The translations under genes and the position numbers were made by a program. Shown here one piece after another: positions 25,494 to 36,205 of a stretch of DNA of 64,000 bases. This stretch comes from Pseudomonas sp. MYb60. Its GTDB lineage: Bacteria > Pseudomonadota > Gammaproteobacteria > Pseudomonadales > Pseudomonadaceae. The notes under the pieces are model-generated. The model had not been told where the DNA came from, did no database searches, and was given only the letters and a program-made list of their open reading frames with translations. The stretch covers positions 186,001 to 250,000 of the forward strand of contig NZ_PCOZ01000008.1 in the NCBI RefSeq assembly GCF_002979555.1, in the 5' to 3' direction. Each line of letters opens with the position of its first letter. The stretch's first letter is position 1.

Positions 25494-25715
25494 GAGAACT
25501 TCGTCCTGGCTCAACGCTTGTGGCGTTGGCTCACCTCACGCCGCCTTCTGGGCAGTGTGCAGCCTGGAGGCCGGCTCAACCCTGCTGGGGTGGCGGCCGC
25601 AACGGGCCTGATTGGGCGCGCTGCTGTGGACTGTTGTCCAGGCGGTGATTCTGTTGATAACGATACCCGCCCACGCCCGACAGATGATTGCGAAGATTGC
25701 GTCAATAAACAGTGC

Positions 25716-25745
25716 TTGCGCAATTTTTAACCCTTCATGGATAAT
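25716..25745 (+). promoter_or_regulatory. Sigma70-type promoter of the Lrp gene
   Basis: TTGCGC (25716-25721), an 18-base spacer, GATAAT (25740-25745). The expected transcript start is about 25 bases before the ATG at 25778. Confidence 0.55.
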
Positions 25746-25777
25746 TCATCGCAATAGTTACGACAAAGGCCAACCCA

Positions 25778-26257
25778 ATGAGCAAGCTTGACCGATACGA
25801 CCTGAGTATTTTGGCGGAATTGCAGCGCGACGCGAGGATCTCCAACCAGGAGCTGGCCGAACGCATCGGCCTGTCGCCTTCGCCGTGCTCGCGCCGGGTC
25901 AAGCAATTGGAGGACGACGGCTACATCTCCCGTCAGGTGGCCCTGCTCGACCGCAAGATGCTCGGCCTGAGCCTGACCGCCTATGTGCTGATCGGCATGG
26001 ACCGGCACACACCGGAGCGTTTCGAGAACTTCGAGGCGGCGATCCGCACCCTGCCCCAGGTGCTTGAATGCAGCCTGGTGACCGGGATGGACGCCGACTA
26101 CCAGTTGAAAGTGGTGGTGCCGGACATGGATCACTACCAGAAATTGCTGCTGGGGCATTTGACCCGCATCGACGGCGTGACCAGTGTGCGGTCGAGTTTT
26201 GTGCTCAACCAAGTATTGAACAGCACTGAACTGCCCCTGACCCACCTGCGCACTTGA
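25778..26257 (+). CDS. Lrp/AsnC-family transcriptional regulator
   Basis: 159 residues. An N-terminal winged helix-turn-helix (ISNQELAERIGLSPSPCSRRV, about 20-40) is followed by the RAM ligand domain ending SSFVLNQVLNSTELPL, a tail typical of the Lrp branch rather than AsnC. The ATG at 25778 lies just downstream of a good promoter. It is a second Lrp-type regulator, not a recent copy of the one at 13 kb (sequences differ throughout). Target genes are not evident. Confidence 0.9.
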   Translation: MSKLDRYDLSILAELQRDARISNQELAERIGLSPSPCSRRVKQLEDDGYISRQVALLDRKMLGLSLTAYVLIGMDRHTPERFENFEAAIRTLPQVLECSLVTGMDADYQLKVVVPDMDHYQKLLLGHLTRIDGVTSVRSSFVLNQVLNSTELPLTHLRT

Positions 26258-26271
26258 AATCAATGAACATC

Positions 26272-26290
26272 CAATGTGGGAGGGGGCTGC
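26272..26290. repeat. Half REP element
   Basis: CAATGTGGGAGGGGGCTGC: the left arm of a TGTGGGAGGGGGC-type REP, without its partner arm. It lies between the Lrp gene and the DUF2788 gene. Confidence 0.6.
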
Positions 26291-26363
26291 ACTTCGACTC
26301 AGGTCAATGTTGTGCCTGCCAAGCTGCCTTATACTTGCCCGCCTGCCCCGTCGGAAGCCCCCC

Positions 26364-26582
26364 ATGAACAACATCGACCCCGCCCTCTTCGAAGAATGGA
26401 TGATGACCGGCCTGGTCAGCATCCTGATCATTTTCATGGGCTTTATCGTCTGGGACCTGGCGAAGAAGTCCAAGGCCGGGCGCTTTGGCTCGTTGATCCT
26501 GTTTTTCGTGCTGGGCCTGGGCGTGGCTGCGTTCATCATCAAGAGCGTGGTGATCGGCCTGATCGAGTCCGGCGCCCTATAG
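26364..26582 (+). CDS. DUF2788 small membrane protein
   Basis: 72 residues, two hydrophobic helices (about 16-33 and 43-66) separated by a short basic loop [11 protein letters not shown]. The N-terminal acidic segment [14 protein letters not shown] is typical of DUF2788. The ATG at 26364 was chosen because the upstream part of the open frame overlaps a REP and has no membrane or family features. The stop overlaps that of the convergent rluE. Function unknown. Confidence 0.82.
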   Translation: MNNIDPALFEEWMMTGLVSILIIFMGFIVWDLAKKSKAGRFGSLILFFVLGLGVAAFIIKSVVIGLIESGAL

Positions 26583-27212
26583 GCGCGCCGGCACTTCCTG
26601 CCACTGGCCCTGGTCCAGGCCGTCGATTGACCAATCGCCAATTCGCACACGCACCAGGCGCAAGGTGGGCAACCCCACTGCCGCCGTCATACGCCGAACC
26701 TGCCGATTTCGCCCTTCACGAATCACCAGTTCCAGCCAGGACGTGGGCACGCTCTTGCGAAACCGCACCGGCGGGTTGCGCGGCCATAACGCCGGTTCGT
26801 CCAATTGGCGGGCCTCGGCGGGCAAGGTCATGCCGTCATTGAGCTCAACGCCGTCACGCAGGCGTTGCAGTTGTTCTTCGCTGGGTTCGCCCTCGACCTG
26901 CACCCAATAGGTTTTCGCCAGTTTGTGCTTGGGGTCGGCAATCCGCGCCTGCAGTTGACCATCGTTGGTCAGCAGCAGCAGGCCCTCACTGTCACGGTCC
27001 AGGCGGCCGGCCGGGTAGATGCCGGGGATGTCGATGAAATCCTTGAGGGTCGCGCGCCCGCCTTCGTCGCTGAACTGGGTCAGCACATCGAAGGGCTTAT
27101 TGAACAGGATCAACTTCGGCTCGGCCGGCGGTGCCTTGGCAACGCGGCGCGCAGCGGAATACGGAGGTTTCACGCCAGGGCGGCGAGAATCGGGACGAGT
27201 GGGACGGGACAT
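26577..27212 (-). CDS. rluE: 23S rRNA pseudouridine(2457) synthase RluE
   Basis: 211 residues from the ATG at 27212. RsuA/RluE-type pseudouridine synthase without an S4 domain: N-terminal [17 protein letters not shown], catalytic loop [18 protein letters not shown] with the conserved Asp, and C-terminal [14 protein letters not shown]. The short length and absence of an S4 domain favour RluE over RsuA, RluB or RluF. It modifies helix 89 region of 23S rRNA. Convergent with DUF2788, overlapping ends. Confidence 0.9.
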   Translation of the reverse strand: MSRPTRPDSRRPGVKPPYSAARRVAKAPPAEPKLILFNKPFDVLTQFSDEGGRATLKDFIDIPGIYPAGRLDRDSEGLLLLTNDGQLQARIADPKHKLAKTYWVQVEGEPSEEQLQRLRDGVELNDGMTLPAEARQLDEPALWPRNPPVRFRKSVPTSWLELVIREGRNRQVRRMTAAVGLPTLRLVRVRIGDWSIDGLDQGQWQEVPARL

Positions 27213-27283
27213 GGCTAAGAAACATCTAACGGTCAGGACCCACAATGCTAGTGGCCTGACCGCTAAATGACCATCCCAACCGC

Positions 27284-28756
27284 TTAGCGGAACGGCGGCT
27301 CGTCGAAGCTGCGCAGTTTGCGCGAATGCAGCGAGTTGAGTTCGGTGCGCAGTAAATCCACCGCCTCGATGCCGATCTTCAAGTGCTGGCTCACCGCACG
27401 CTCATAGAACGCGTTGGCGGAACCTGGCAGCTTGATTTCACTGTGCAGCGGCTTGTCCGACACACACAGCAACGTGCCGTAAGGCACCCGCAAGCGGTAA
27501 CCCTGGGCGGCAATCGTGCCGCTTTCCATGTCCACTGCCACGGCGCGAGACAAGTTGATCAGTGGCCGTTCCTGGGCCCAGCGCAGTTCCCAGTTGCGGT
27601 CGTCGTAGGTCAGCACGGTGCCGGTGCGCAGGCGCTTTTTCAGCTCTTCGCCTTTTTCGCCGGTGACATTGGCCGCCGCTTGCTGCAACGCCAACTGCAC
27701 TTCGGCCAAGGCCGGGATCGGAATGTTCGGCGGCACCACGCGGTCGAGAATCCCGTCGCGGCGCATGTAGGCGTGGGCCAACACGTAGTCGCCGATGGTC
27801 TGCGATTGGCGCAGGCCACCGCAGTGGCCGATCATCAGCCAGCAATGCGGACGCAGCACGGCGAGGTGGTCGGTGATGTTCTTGGCGTTGGACGGGCCGA
27901 CACCGATGTTCACCAGGGTCACGCCGTGGCCGTCCGTGGCCTGCAAGTGATAGGCCGGCATCTGGTAGCGATGCCACACCACGCCGGCGGCGATGGCCGA
28001 GGCTTCGCCGTGGTCCATGTTCTTGTCGATCACCACGTTGCCCGGCAGCACCATGCGGATAAAGCGCGGGTCGCTGCGCAGTTGCTCCAGCCCGTGCAGG
28101 ATGAACTGGTCGACATAGCGGTGGTAGTTCGTCAGCAGAATCCACGGCTGCACGTGACGCCAGTCGCTGCCGGTGTAATGCACCAGGCGCCGCAGGGAAA
28201 AGTCCACGCGCGCCGCATCGAACAGCGCCAAAGGCAGCGGGTCGGTGTTTTCCCAGTCGTAAAGGCCGTCGGCAATGCCATCGGTGGCAGCCGACAGGTC
28301 GGTGCTCGGGAACACACGGGCCAGGGTCGCGGCGGTCACGCCGGAGCCGGCCAGTTCGTCGCCCTGCTCCACCACGTAGGGGTAGGGAATGTTCTGCTGG
28401 CTGACGCCGACCTCCACCGTCACGGTGAAGTCGTGCATCAGCGGCACCAGTTGCTCCAGCAGGTACTTACGGAAAGCGGCGGGATGGGTGACGGTGACGC
28501 TGTAGGTCCCCGGCAACTGGACCTTGGCATACGCCCGGGTCGTCTGTGGGACTTCGCCGTGGCAATGGTAGGTCAGGCGCAGTTCCGGGTAGCGAAACAG
28601 CGCGCGTTGTTCGGCGTCGGGTTCGACGCGGTCCTTGAGGTATTGCTTGAGGGCCTGATTGAGCGCGCCGGTGGCCCGCTCATGCAGGGCCGCCAGCCGG
28701 TCCACGGCTTCCTCGGCGGTTTGAACGACAACAAAAGCTTCGGTCACGGTAAGCAT
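27284..28756 (-). CDS. amn: AMP nucleosidase
   Basis: 490 residues, standard for Amn. It cleaves AMP to adenine and ribose-5-phosphate, adjusting the adenylate pool. The N-terminal AMN-specific domain (about 1-190) is followed by a purine-nucleoside-phosphorylase-like domain: [45 protein letters not shown] (ribose-binding MxSGT motif) and [10 protein letters not shown]. The ATG at 28756 is the first start of the conserved N-terminus. Single-gene unit, flanked by a half REP upstream. Confidence 0.94.
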   Translation of the reverse strand: MLTVTEAFVVVQTAEEAVDRLAALHERATGALNQALKQYLKDRVEPDAEQRALFRYPELRLTYHCHGEVPQTTRAYAKVQLPGTYSVTVTHPAAFRKYLLEQLVPLMHDFTVTVEVGVSQQNIPYPYVVEQGDELAGSGVTAATLARVFPSTDLSAATDGIADGLYDWENTDPLPLALFDAARVDFSLRRLVHYTGSDWRHVQPWILLTNYHRYVDQFILHGLEQLRSDPRFIRMVLPGNVVIDKNMDHGEASAIAAGVVWHRYQMPAYHLQATDGHGVTLVNIGVGPSNAKNITDHLAVLRPHCWLMIGHCGGLRQSQTIGDYVLAHAYMRRDGILDRVVPPNIPIPALAEVQLALQQAAANVTGEKGEELKKRLRTGTVLTYDDRNWELRWAQERPLINLSRAVAVDMESGTIAAQGYRLRVPYGTLLCVSDKPLHSEIKLPGSANAFYERAVSQHLKIGIEAVDLLRTELNSLHSRKLRSFDEPPFR

Positions 28757-28825
28757 CCTGTGTTCTGACGTGCAGGCCTTTATCTTGCCTGTATCCCGGG
28801 CTCACATAAACACCCGAGTTGGAAT

Positions 28826-28846
28826 GCAAGCCCCCTCCCACAGTTG
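28826..28846. repeat. Half REP element
   Basis: GCAAGCCCCCTCCCACAGTTG, the right arm of a TGTGGGAGGGGGC-type REP, in the gap between amn and the acyl-CoA dehydrogenase gene. Confidence 0.6.
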
Positions 28847-28854
28847 GACCACAT

Positions 28855-30510
28855 TTACATAGACACAGTGGGGGTGGAGCGAGCGACGATAGCCTCCACA
28901 TCCACCCCGCGTGGCAAGGTGCCATATACCCGCCCAGACGATTCGCCCAACCGGCTGGCGATAAACCCATCGCTGACCGCCGCATGGCCGGCTTCCAGCA
29001 ACAGCTTGGCCTGCAACGCCACGGCAATGTCTTCGGTGAGCTGCCGCGCGCGGTACTGGATGTCCTGAGTGTCCATGAACGCCGACTTCAACTGCTCGAT
29101 ATGCCGTGCCAGTCGTGTGTCCCCATGCCCATCCCCCAACTCCACGAACAACGCTTCCAGCACCCCCGGCTCTTTCGACAAGGCCCGCAGCACATCCAGG
29201 CACTGCACGTTGCCGGAACCTTCCCACGTTGAATTCACCGGTGCCTCACGGTACAGGCGCGGCAGGATGCTGTCCTCGACATACCCCGCACCGCCCATGC
29301 ATTCGGCTGCTTCATTGATCATCGCCGGCGCGCGCTTGCAGATCCAATACTTGCCCACCGCCGTCACCAGCCGGGCGAACTTGGCTTCACGCTCATCGCC
29401 CAGGTGGTCCAGCGCGCGGCCCATGCGCATGCTCAAGGCCAGCGCGGCTTCGCTTTCCAGGGCCAGGTCGGCGAGCACGTTTTGCATCAGCGGTTGCTCG
29501 CTGAGAACGCGGCCGCCGACCGTACGGTGGGCGCAATGATGGCTGGCCTGGGTCAATGCCTGACGCATCAGGGCGCTGGAGCCGACCATGCAATCGAAAC
29601 GGGTCATGGCGACCATCTCGATGATGGTCGGCACGCCCCGGCCTTCCTCGCCGATCATCCAGGCCAGGGCGCCCCGGAACTCGACTTCGCTGGAGGCGTT
29701 GGAGCAATTGCCGAGTTTGTTTTTCAGGCGCTGGATGTAGAACTCGTTGCGCGTGTCATCCGGACGATGCCGGGGCAGCAGGAAACAGCTCAGGCCCTTG
29801 TCGGTCTGGGCCAGGGTCAGGAACGCGTCGCACATCGGCGCCGAGCAGAACCATTTGTGGCCCACCAGTTCATACGCCTGGCCAGGGCCGCCGGCGCCCA
29901 CCGGGTAGGCGCGGGTGGTGTTGGCGCGCACGTCGGTGCCGCCCTGTTTTTCGGTCATGGCCATGCCGATGGTGGCCCCGGCCTTGTGGGCGATGCCGAC
30001 GTTGCGTGGGTCGTATTCAGTGCTGAGGATTTTCGGCAGCCAGGTCTTGGCCAGATCCGGCTGCAACCGCAGGGCCGGCACACAGGCGAACGTCATTGTA
30101 AGCGGGCAACCGGTGCCGGCCTCGGCCTGGCTGTGCAAATAGGTCATGGCCGCGCGAGCCACGTGAGCGCCCGGTTGCGGATGAGCCCAGGGCAGCGACG
30201 GCAAGCCGTGTTCAACCGCCGCGCGCATCAGTTCGTGATAGGCCGGATGAAACTCCACCAGGTCGATGCGATGGCCGTAGCGATCATGGCTGTTGAACAC
30301 CGGCTTGTTCTGGTTCGCCAGGAACCCCGCCGCCATCAACGGCCCCCCGGCCAGTCCACCGTAGGCATCGATGCGCGCCTCGGCCCAGCCGGCGCCGAAG
30401 CGGCGCGACCAGTCTTGCAGGGGCAAGTCGACACGGTACAAGTTGACGCCGTCCAGGGAGGGAGGCTGGTTGGTGACGTCGTGGGTTTCGGCAAACTGAT
30501 GCAGGTTCAT
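28855..30510 (-). CDS. AidB-like acyl-CoA dehydrogenase
   Basis: 551 residues from the ATG at 30510. A flavoprotein of the AidB branch: the N-terminal adaptive-response domain (about 1-180, THDVTNQPPSL, YGGLAGGPLMAAGF), the FAD-binding core GMAMTEKQGGTDVRANTT, and the catalytic-loop region LYREAPVNSTWEGSGNV. AidB proteins are linked to protection from alkylating agents in E. coli, but many relatives are true acyl-CoA dehydrogenases. The gene is longer in open frame upstream; that part has no family likeness. Confidence 0.88.
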   Translation of the reverse strand: MNLHQFAETHDVTNQPPSLDGVNLYRVDLPLQDWSRRFGAGWAEARIDAYGGLAGGPLMAAGFLANQNKPVFNSHDRYGHRIDLVEFHPAYHELMRAAVEHGLPSLPWAHPQPGAHVARAAMTYLHSQAEAGTGCPLTMTFACVPALRLQPDLAKTWLPKILSTEYDPRNVGIAHKAGATIGMAMTEKQGGTDVRANTTRAYPVGAGGPGQAYELVGHKWFCSAPMCDAFLTLAQTDKGLSCFLLPRHRPDDTRNEFYIQRLKNKLGNCSNASSEVEFRGALAWMIGEEGRGVPTIIEMVAMTRFDCMVGSSALMRQALTQASHHCAHRTVGGRVLSEQPLMQNVLADLALESEAALALSMRMGRALDHLGDEREAKFARLVTAVGKYWICKRAPAMINEAAECMGGAGYVEDSILPRLYREAPVNSTWEGSGNVQCLDVLRALSKEPGVLEALFVELGDGHGDTRLARHIEQLKSAFMDTQDIQYRARQLTEDIAVALQAKLLLEAGHAAVSDGFIASRLGESSGRVYGTLPRGVDVEAIVARSTPTVSM

Positions 30511-30600
30511 GACGGGCCTCCAGAAAAAAGGCCCACATCCATTGAGGCCGGTTTTTTCAGTTAAGCACCGCCTCACCGCTTAAAAAAGCGACATACCCGC

Positions 30601-32964
30601 CTAATGTCCGGCGCTTTCACCCTCAAGCGGACACAGCAAACGGCGTTCGAGCACCGCCTGCAAGGCCTCGAACCGCACAGGCTTGGCCAGTCGATCCGTG
30701 ACGCCGATACCGTGGCAGTGCTCGCGATCCGAGACATGCATCGACGCACTCAAGGCGATCACCGGCAATTCGCCGCAGTCCGGCAGCGCACGCATCTGAC
30801 AGCACAACGAGAAACCGCCTTCCAGAATATCCAGCACTACCGCATCGAAATGCTCGCCCTGCAGCGCCGCCAAGGCGTTCGGTGCGCTGTCGACGGCTCT
30901 CACCCGGTAACCGAGCTTGAGCAACATGCCGCGCACCACCAACTGGCCACTGTTTTCCACCAGCAACACCGTGCAGTCTCGGGGCGTGCGATGCCGATCG
31001 CTGCCCGGGTTCGGCTCAGGCAAGGCCGGAGTGACATCAACGTCCAATTGGAAACGGCTGCCTTTGCGCGGCTCGGAATGATGGGTGAGGTGCCCCCCCA
31101 GCAACTCGATCAACTGCCGGCAGATTGCCAAGCCGATGCCCAGGCCGCCGTATTCACGGGTCGTCGAGCCGTCGAGCTGGAAGAAACGCTGGTAGAGCGT
31201 GGCCTCGTCCAGGAAAGCGAAGCCAATGCCGGTGTCATCGACGATAAAACTCAGGTGCAGGCGACCGTCACTGCGTGACACGCCCATCACCCGCAGGCGC
31301 ACCGAGCCTTCATGGGTGAACTTCAGCGCGTTGTCCAGCAGGCAATCCAGGCATTGGAGCAACTTGTCGACATCCCCCACCACGCGGTCCGGCAACTCGT
31401 GCGCGACGTCCATGGAAAACGCCAGGCCCTTGGCCTGGGCGCTGGCGCTGAACTGTTGGCGCAGCACGTCCAGGGTACCGCGCAGGCTGAACGCCTGGGG
31501 CTGGGCACTCAGGCGCCCGGCCTGCAGTTCGGTGAGGGTGAGGATGCCGTTGACCATGCGCATCATGTCCCGCGCCGAACCGGCGGCCGTTTGCTGGTAA
31601 TGCGCCAGGTCGGCATTCAGGGGCACGGTCTGCATCAGTTCCAGGGAACCGATGACGCCGTTCATGGGGGTGCGCAATTCATGGGTCAGCGTGGCGAGGA
31701 ATTCATCCTTGAGCCGGTTACTGCGGGCCAGCTGCTGGTTGAGCACTTCGAGTTTCTGGCTGGCGTCGAACAGGATCTGCGCCTGTTGCTCGCGCATGGC
31801 ATTGATACGGTCAGCCAGGGCCAGGGACAGCAGCGCCACCTCAATCGCCGAGCCGATCTGGCTGGCGTACATGGTCAGGAACACGTTGGGCAGGTAACCC
31901 AGCACCATCAGCGTGTTCACCACCCCACCCAGCAGGAACGCCGACCAGGCAATGATGAAATAGCGGGCCACCCGCTGGCCGCAGTACCAGGCCTTGATAG
32001 CGGCGACGAAGATGGTCACGGTAAACACCAGCGCCAGGCCGGTGGCCAGACGCAGCGCCAGGGCGTAGCTGGTCATCAGCGACAGAAGCATCACCACGCC
32101 GCCGCACGCCACCAGCGCCAGCAACAGGCGATTGATCCAGCGGCTGTGCTCGGCGGTGTTCAGGAAGCTGCGCGCAAACAGGCTGCCGAACAACGCCGCC
32201 GCACCGATCAGGAACGGCGTCGCGGCATTCGCCCACCACGGGTTGTCCGGCCAGAAATACTCCACCGCCGCGCCGTTGACCGACAACTGGTACATGCCGA
32301 ACGAGGCGATATAAAAGATGTAATAGAGGTAACTGGTGTCGCGCACGCTGAGGTAGATGAACAGGTTGTAGACCAGCATCCCCAGCAGCACGCCATAAAT
32401 CAGGCCCAATACATAGAGGCGCAACGGCTGTTGCTCAAGGTATTCGGTGCTGGACCATAACGTCAGCGGGGCCTGGATCGAGCCCTCGCTTTGCAGGCGC
32501 AGGTAGACGGTCTTCGCCTCGCCTGGGGAGAAATCGACCTTGAAAAGATAGTTGTTCTGTCGGATCTCACGCGCGGAAAACGGCAGGGCGTCCCCGGTGC
32601 GCCCGGCCAGGCGATAGACGCCGGCGCTGTCAGGCAGGTACAGGTCAAGGTGATCGAGGGGCGGATACGCCAGTTCCAGCAACCAGGTGCGTTGGGCCTG
32701 GGCATTGCTGGGCAGGTACTGCAAGTTGACCTTGAGCCAGAATACCGAGCGTGAATAGCCGGCATTGAGGGTGTCTTTGTCGTGGGGCTTGAACTGCACG
32801 GCGGCGGAAGGCGCGCTGACATCGGCGATGGTCAGGGCGTCGGTCGGGTCTTCGAGCACCTGCATGGCTCGGCCCAGCGGCAAGCTGCGGGTGTCCTGGT
32901 CGAACTCGATGGCGCTGGCGAACATCGGTAGCCCGCACAACAATAAAATCAGCAAATAGCGCAT
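30601..32964 (-). CDS. ladS: Hybrid sensor kinase LadS
   Basis: 787 residues: signal peptide (1-18), 7TMR-DISM extracellular domain (about 25-155), seven membrane helices (about 183-385), HisKA with H428 in THELRTPMNG, HATPase (N box DNALKF 544-549, DDTGIG 576-581, GGLGIG 606-611) and a C-terminal receiver (665-775; D712, S739, K761). Domain order, length and position next to thiD match LadS, which stimulates GacS and so the RsmY/RsmZ small RNAs that switch between acute and biofilm life. The receiver has E670-N671 where an acidic pair is usual. Confidence 0.88.
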   Translation of the reverse strand: MRYLLILLLCGLPMFASAIEFDQDTRSLPLGRAMQVLEDPTDALTIADVSAPSAAVQFKPHDKDTLNAGYSRSVFWLKVNLQYLPSNAQAQRTWLLELAYPPLDHLDLYLPDSAGVYRLAGRTGDALPFSAREIRQNNYLFKVDFSPGEAKTVYLRLQSEGSIQAPLTLWSSTEYLEQQPLRLYVLGLIYGVLLGMLVYNLFIYLSVRDTSYLYYIFYIASFGMYQLSVNGAAVEYFWPDNPWWANAATPFLIGAAALFGSLFARSFLNTAEHSRWINRLLLALVACGGVVMLLSLMTSYALALRLATGLALVFTVTIFVAAIKAWYCGQRVARYFIIAWSAFLLGGVVNTLMVLGYLPNVFLTMYASQIGSAIEVALLSLALADRINAMREQQAQILFDASQKLEVLNQQLARSNRLKDEFLATLTHELRTPMNGVIGSLELMQTVPLNADLAHYQQTAAGSARDMMRMVNGILTLTELQAGRLSAQPQAFSLRGTLDVLRQQFSASAQAKGLAFSMDVAHELPDRVVGDVDKLLQCLDCLLDNALKFTHEGSVRLRVMGVSRSDGRLHLSFIVDDTGIGFAFLDEATLYQRFFQLDGSTTREYGGLGIGLAICRQLIELLGGHLTHHSEPRKGSRFQLDVDVTPALPEPNPGSDRHRTPRDCTVLLVENSGQLVVRGMLLKLGYRVRAVDSAPNALAALQGEHFDAVVLDILEGGFSLCCQMRALPDCGELPVIALSASMHVSDREHCHGIGVTDRLAKPVRFEALQAVLERRLLCPLEGESAGH

Positions 32965-33239
32965 AAAGCCCCAGCGTCGCCTGCCCGGTTAATGTCAAAA
33001 AGCCCCCCATTCCTTTTGAGAAGACGTACACCGGCAATACATAAGTGGTTTGGATCCACTTTAGCATAGCCGGTAAAGGCCATTGGACACCATTGAAATA
33101 ATTTTTTGAAAGGCTCTAGAACGCGGTTTTCAGCGATTTCCACGCGCTCTTTTGGAATGCTGAAACCTTCAAGCACCGAGCAAAATCCGGCTGCGCCCAA
33201 CAGCCACGCCAAAAGCGTTTGGTGGTAAGCTCGCGCACC

Positions 33240-34037
33240 ATGAATATCTACAGCTCACGCCCTGTTGTCCTCTGTCTCTCCGGCCACGACCCCAGTGGTG
33301 GCGCCGGCCTGCAGGCAGATATCGAAGCCCTGCTCGCCCAAGGCTGTCATGCGGCCCCCGCCGTCACCGCCCTGACCGTGCAGAACACCGTCAACGTCAG
33401 CGATTTCCGCGTGCTCGACCGCGAGTGGGTACTGGCCCAGGCCAATGCCGTACTCGGCGACTCCGAGGTGGCGGCGGTCAAGCTGGGCATGCTCGGCTCC
33501 ACCGCCATGGTGGACACTGTGGTCGAACTGCTGCAGGCGCACCCGCACCTGCCAGTGGTGTGCGACCCGGTACTGCGCGCCGGCGGCGGCGGTAGCCTGG
33601 GCAAGGACGAAGTCGGCTTTGCGATGCGTGAACGCTTGTTCCCGCTGTCGCTGATCGCCACGCCGAACCTGCCTGAAGCACGCATTCTCGCAGAGTTGCC
33701 CGAAGGCACCGCAGACGAATGCGCCGACAAACTGCTGCCGTTTATCAAGCACCTGCTGATCACCGGCGGCCATGGCGACGAGCATGAAGTGCACAACCGT
33801 TTCTACAGCCGCAACGGCACGCGCCAGACCTTTACCTGTCAGCGCCTGCCCGGCAGCTATCACGGTTCGGGCTGTACGCTGGCGAGTGCGTTGTCCGGTC
33901 GGATTGCCCAGGGCGAAGCCTTGGTGAGCGCCGTGCAATCGGCCCTCAACTACACTTGGCGCACCCTGCGTGACGCTGAACAACTCGGCCAGGGCCAGTT
34001 CGTGCCGCGCCGGTTGCCGCTGGATTTCTGCTCTTAA
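33240..34037 (+). CDS. thiD: Hydroxymethylpyrimidine/phosphomethylpyrimidine kinase
   Basis: 265 residues from the ATG at 33240. Phosphorylates HMP and HMP-P in thiamine synthesis. Ribokinase fold with the ThiD signature LSGHDPSGGAGLQADIE at the N-terminus, CDPVLRAGGGGSL, and the ATP/anion-hole motif LPGSYHGSGCTLASALSG near the end. The 275-base gap between ladS and thiD shows no TPP riboswitch. The first of a thiD-thiE-hemL series with short gaps. Confidence 0.94.
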   Translation: MNIYSSRPVVLCLSGHDPSGGAGLQADIEALLAQGCHAAPAVTALTVQNTVNVSDFRVLDREWVLAQANAVLGDSEVAAVKLGMLGSTAMVDTVVELLQAHPHLPVVCDPVLRAGGGGSLGKDEVGFAMRERLFPLSLIATPNLPEARILAELPEGTADECADKLLPFIKHLLITGGHGDEHEVHNRFYSRNGTRQTFTCQRLPGSYHGSGCTLASALSGRIAQGEALVSAVQSALNYTWRTLRDAEQLGQGQFVPRRLPLDFCS

Positions 34038-34055
34038 GACCAAGAGGCCTGCCCG

Positions 34056-34679
34056 ATGAAACTACGTGGCCTTTACGCCATCACCGACAGCCAACTGTTG
34101 GCCGGCAAATTCCTCGCCTATGTCGAAGCGGCGCTGGACGGTGGCGTAACCCTGTTGCAGTACCGCGACAAAAGCAGCGACGACGCCCGGCGCCTGCGTG
34201 AAGCCGAAAAACTGCGGGAGCTGTGCTCGCGCTACACCACCCAGTTGATCATCAACGACGACGCCGAATTGGCTGCGCGCCTGGGCGTCGGCGTCCACCT
34301 GGGCCAGACCGACGGCCCGCTGACCCCGGCCCGTGCGCTGCTCGGTTCGAAGGCGATCATCGGCGCCACCTGCCACAGCCAGATCGAACTGGCTGAGCAG
34401 GCCGCGCGTGAGGGCGCGAGCTACGTCGCCTTCGGCCGCTTCTTCAACTCCACCACCAAGCCTGGCGCACCGGCGGCCACGCTCGAGATGCTGGCCGAGG
34501 CGCGCACGCGCCTGCACCTGCCCATCTGCGTGATCGGCGGCGTGACCCTGGAAAACGCCGAGCCGCTGGTGGCCCACGGCGCCGACCTGCTGGCCGTGGT
34601 CCACGGCCTGTTTGGTGCCGACACCACGCAAGAAGTGACGCGCCGCGCCCGCGCCTTCAACGACCTTCTTAAAATTTGA
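34056..34679 (+). CDS. thiE: Thiamine-phosphate synthase
   Basis: 207 residues. Couples HMP-PP with thiazole phosphate to make thiamine phosphate. TIM-barrel motifs: [11 protein letters not shown] (pyrophosphate-binding Arg/Lys), [44 protein letters not shown] and [11 protein letters not shown]. It follows thiD by 18 bases and its stop lies 17 bases before hemL, so the three are almost certainly one operon. Confidence 0.95.
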   Translation: MKLRGLYAITDSQLLAGKFLAYVEAALDGGVTLLQYRDKSSDDARRLREAEKLRELCSRYTTQLIINDDAELAARLGVGVHLGQTDGPLTPARALLGSKAIIGATCHSQIELAEQAAREGASYVAFGRFFNSTTKPGAPAATLEMLAEARTRLHLPICVIGGVTLENAEPLVAHGADLLAVVHGLFGADTTQEVTRRARAFNDLLKI

Positions 34680-34696
34680 TTTCAGAGAGCCCCAAC

Positions 34697-35980
<1,284 letters not shown>

Positions 35981-35990
35981 TCGGTCGCAA

Positions 35991-36022
35991 AAAACAGACA
36001 CTGCCGCCGCGGTGTCTGTTTT
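35991..36022 (+). terminator. Terminator of the thiDE-hemL operon
   Basis: AAAACAGACAC (35991-36001) / GTGTCTGTTTT (36012-36022), an 11-base perfect stem with a GC-rich loop. The A- and T-runs on either side allow it to work on both strands. Confidence 0.88.
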
Positions 36023-36117
36023 GCTACTTTGCCTACAGAGATTTCCGACTTTTTTCGAGAATTTACCTGCAATCGGGCAGATAACTTGCCCAACCAGCAG
36101 AAAAACGAGTAAAGACT

Positions 36118-36147
36118 TTGTAAGCAGAGGCCTGCTTATTTCATAAT
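36118..36147 (+). promoter_or_regulatory. Sigma70-type promoter of the Sel1-repeat gene
   Basis: TTGTAA (36118-36123), an 18-base spacer and CATAAT (36142-36147), about 50 bases before the ATG at 36206. Confidence 0.5.
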
Positions 36148-36205
36148 GCGCGCTTATTGGATCCCACGAGGGTCCGCGTGCCCCGTCAGAGGTAAGTCGA
36201 TTCCC

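Larger units (their letters stand above)
25350..25777. other. 428-base gap without a recognised gene
   Basis: Holds, left to right: the upstream region of the DUF6515 gene, an AT-rich stretch, a minus-strand terminator (25461-25493), about 220 bases with no recognisable coding sequence, and the promoter of the Lrp gene. Three short overlapping minus-strand frames exist; none has a ribosome site and family likeness. A minus-strand small RNA ending at the terminator is possible. Confidence 0.5.

Noticed and set aside
25511..25723. 70-codon minus-strand frame ahead of the 25.5-kb terminator
   Set aside because: Starts with TTG without a ribosome site, and the product is a Ser/Arg/Pro-rich string. 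The position is suggestive, but coding is not supported.
25727..26650. 307-codon minus-strand frame over the Lrp and DUF2788 genes
   Set aside because: Opposite two well-supported genes and a REP arm, with no family likeness. The terminator at 25.47 kb does not fit its end.
32965..33239. Possible TPP riboswitch before thiD
   Set aside because: The CUGAGA-type core and pairing elements of the TPP aptamer were not found in this gap. thiD seems to have ordinary control.
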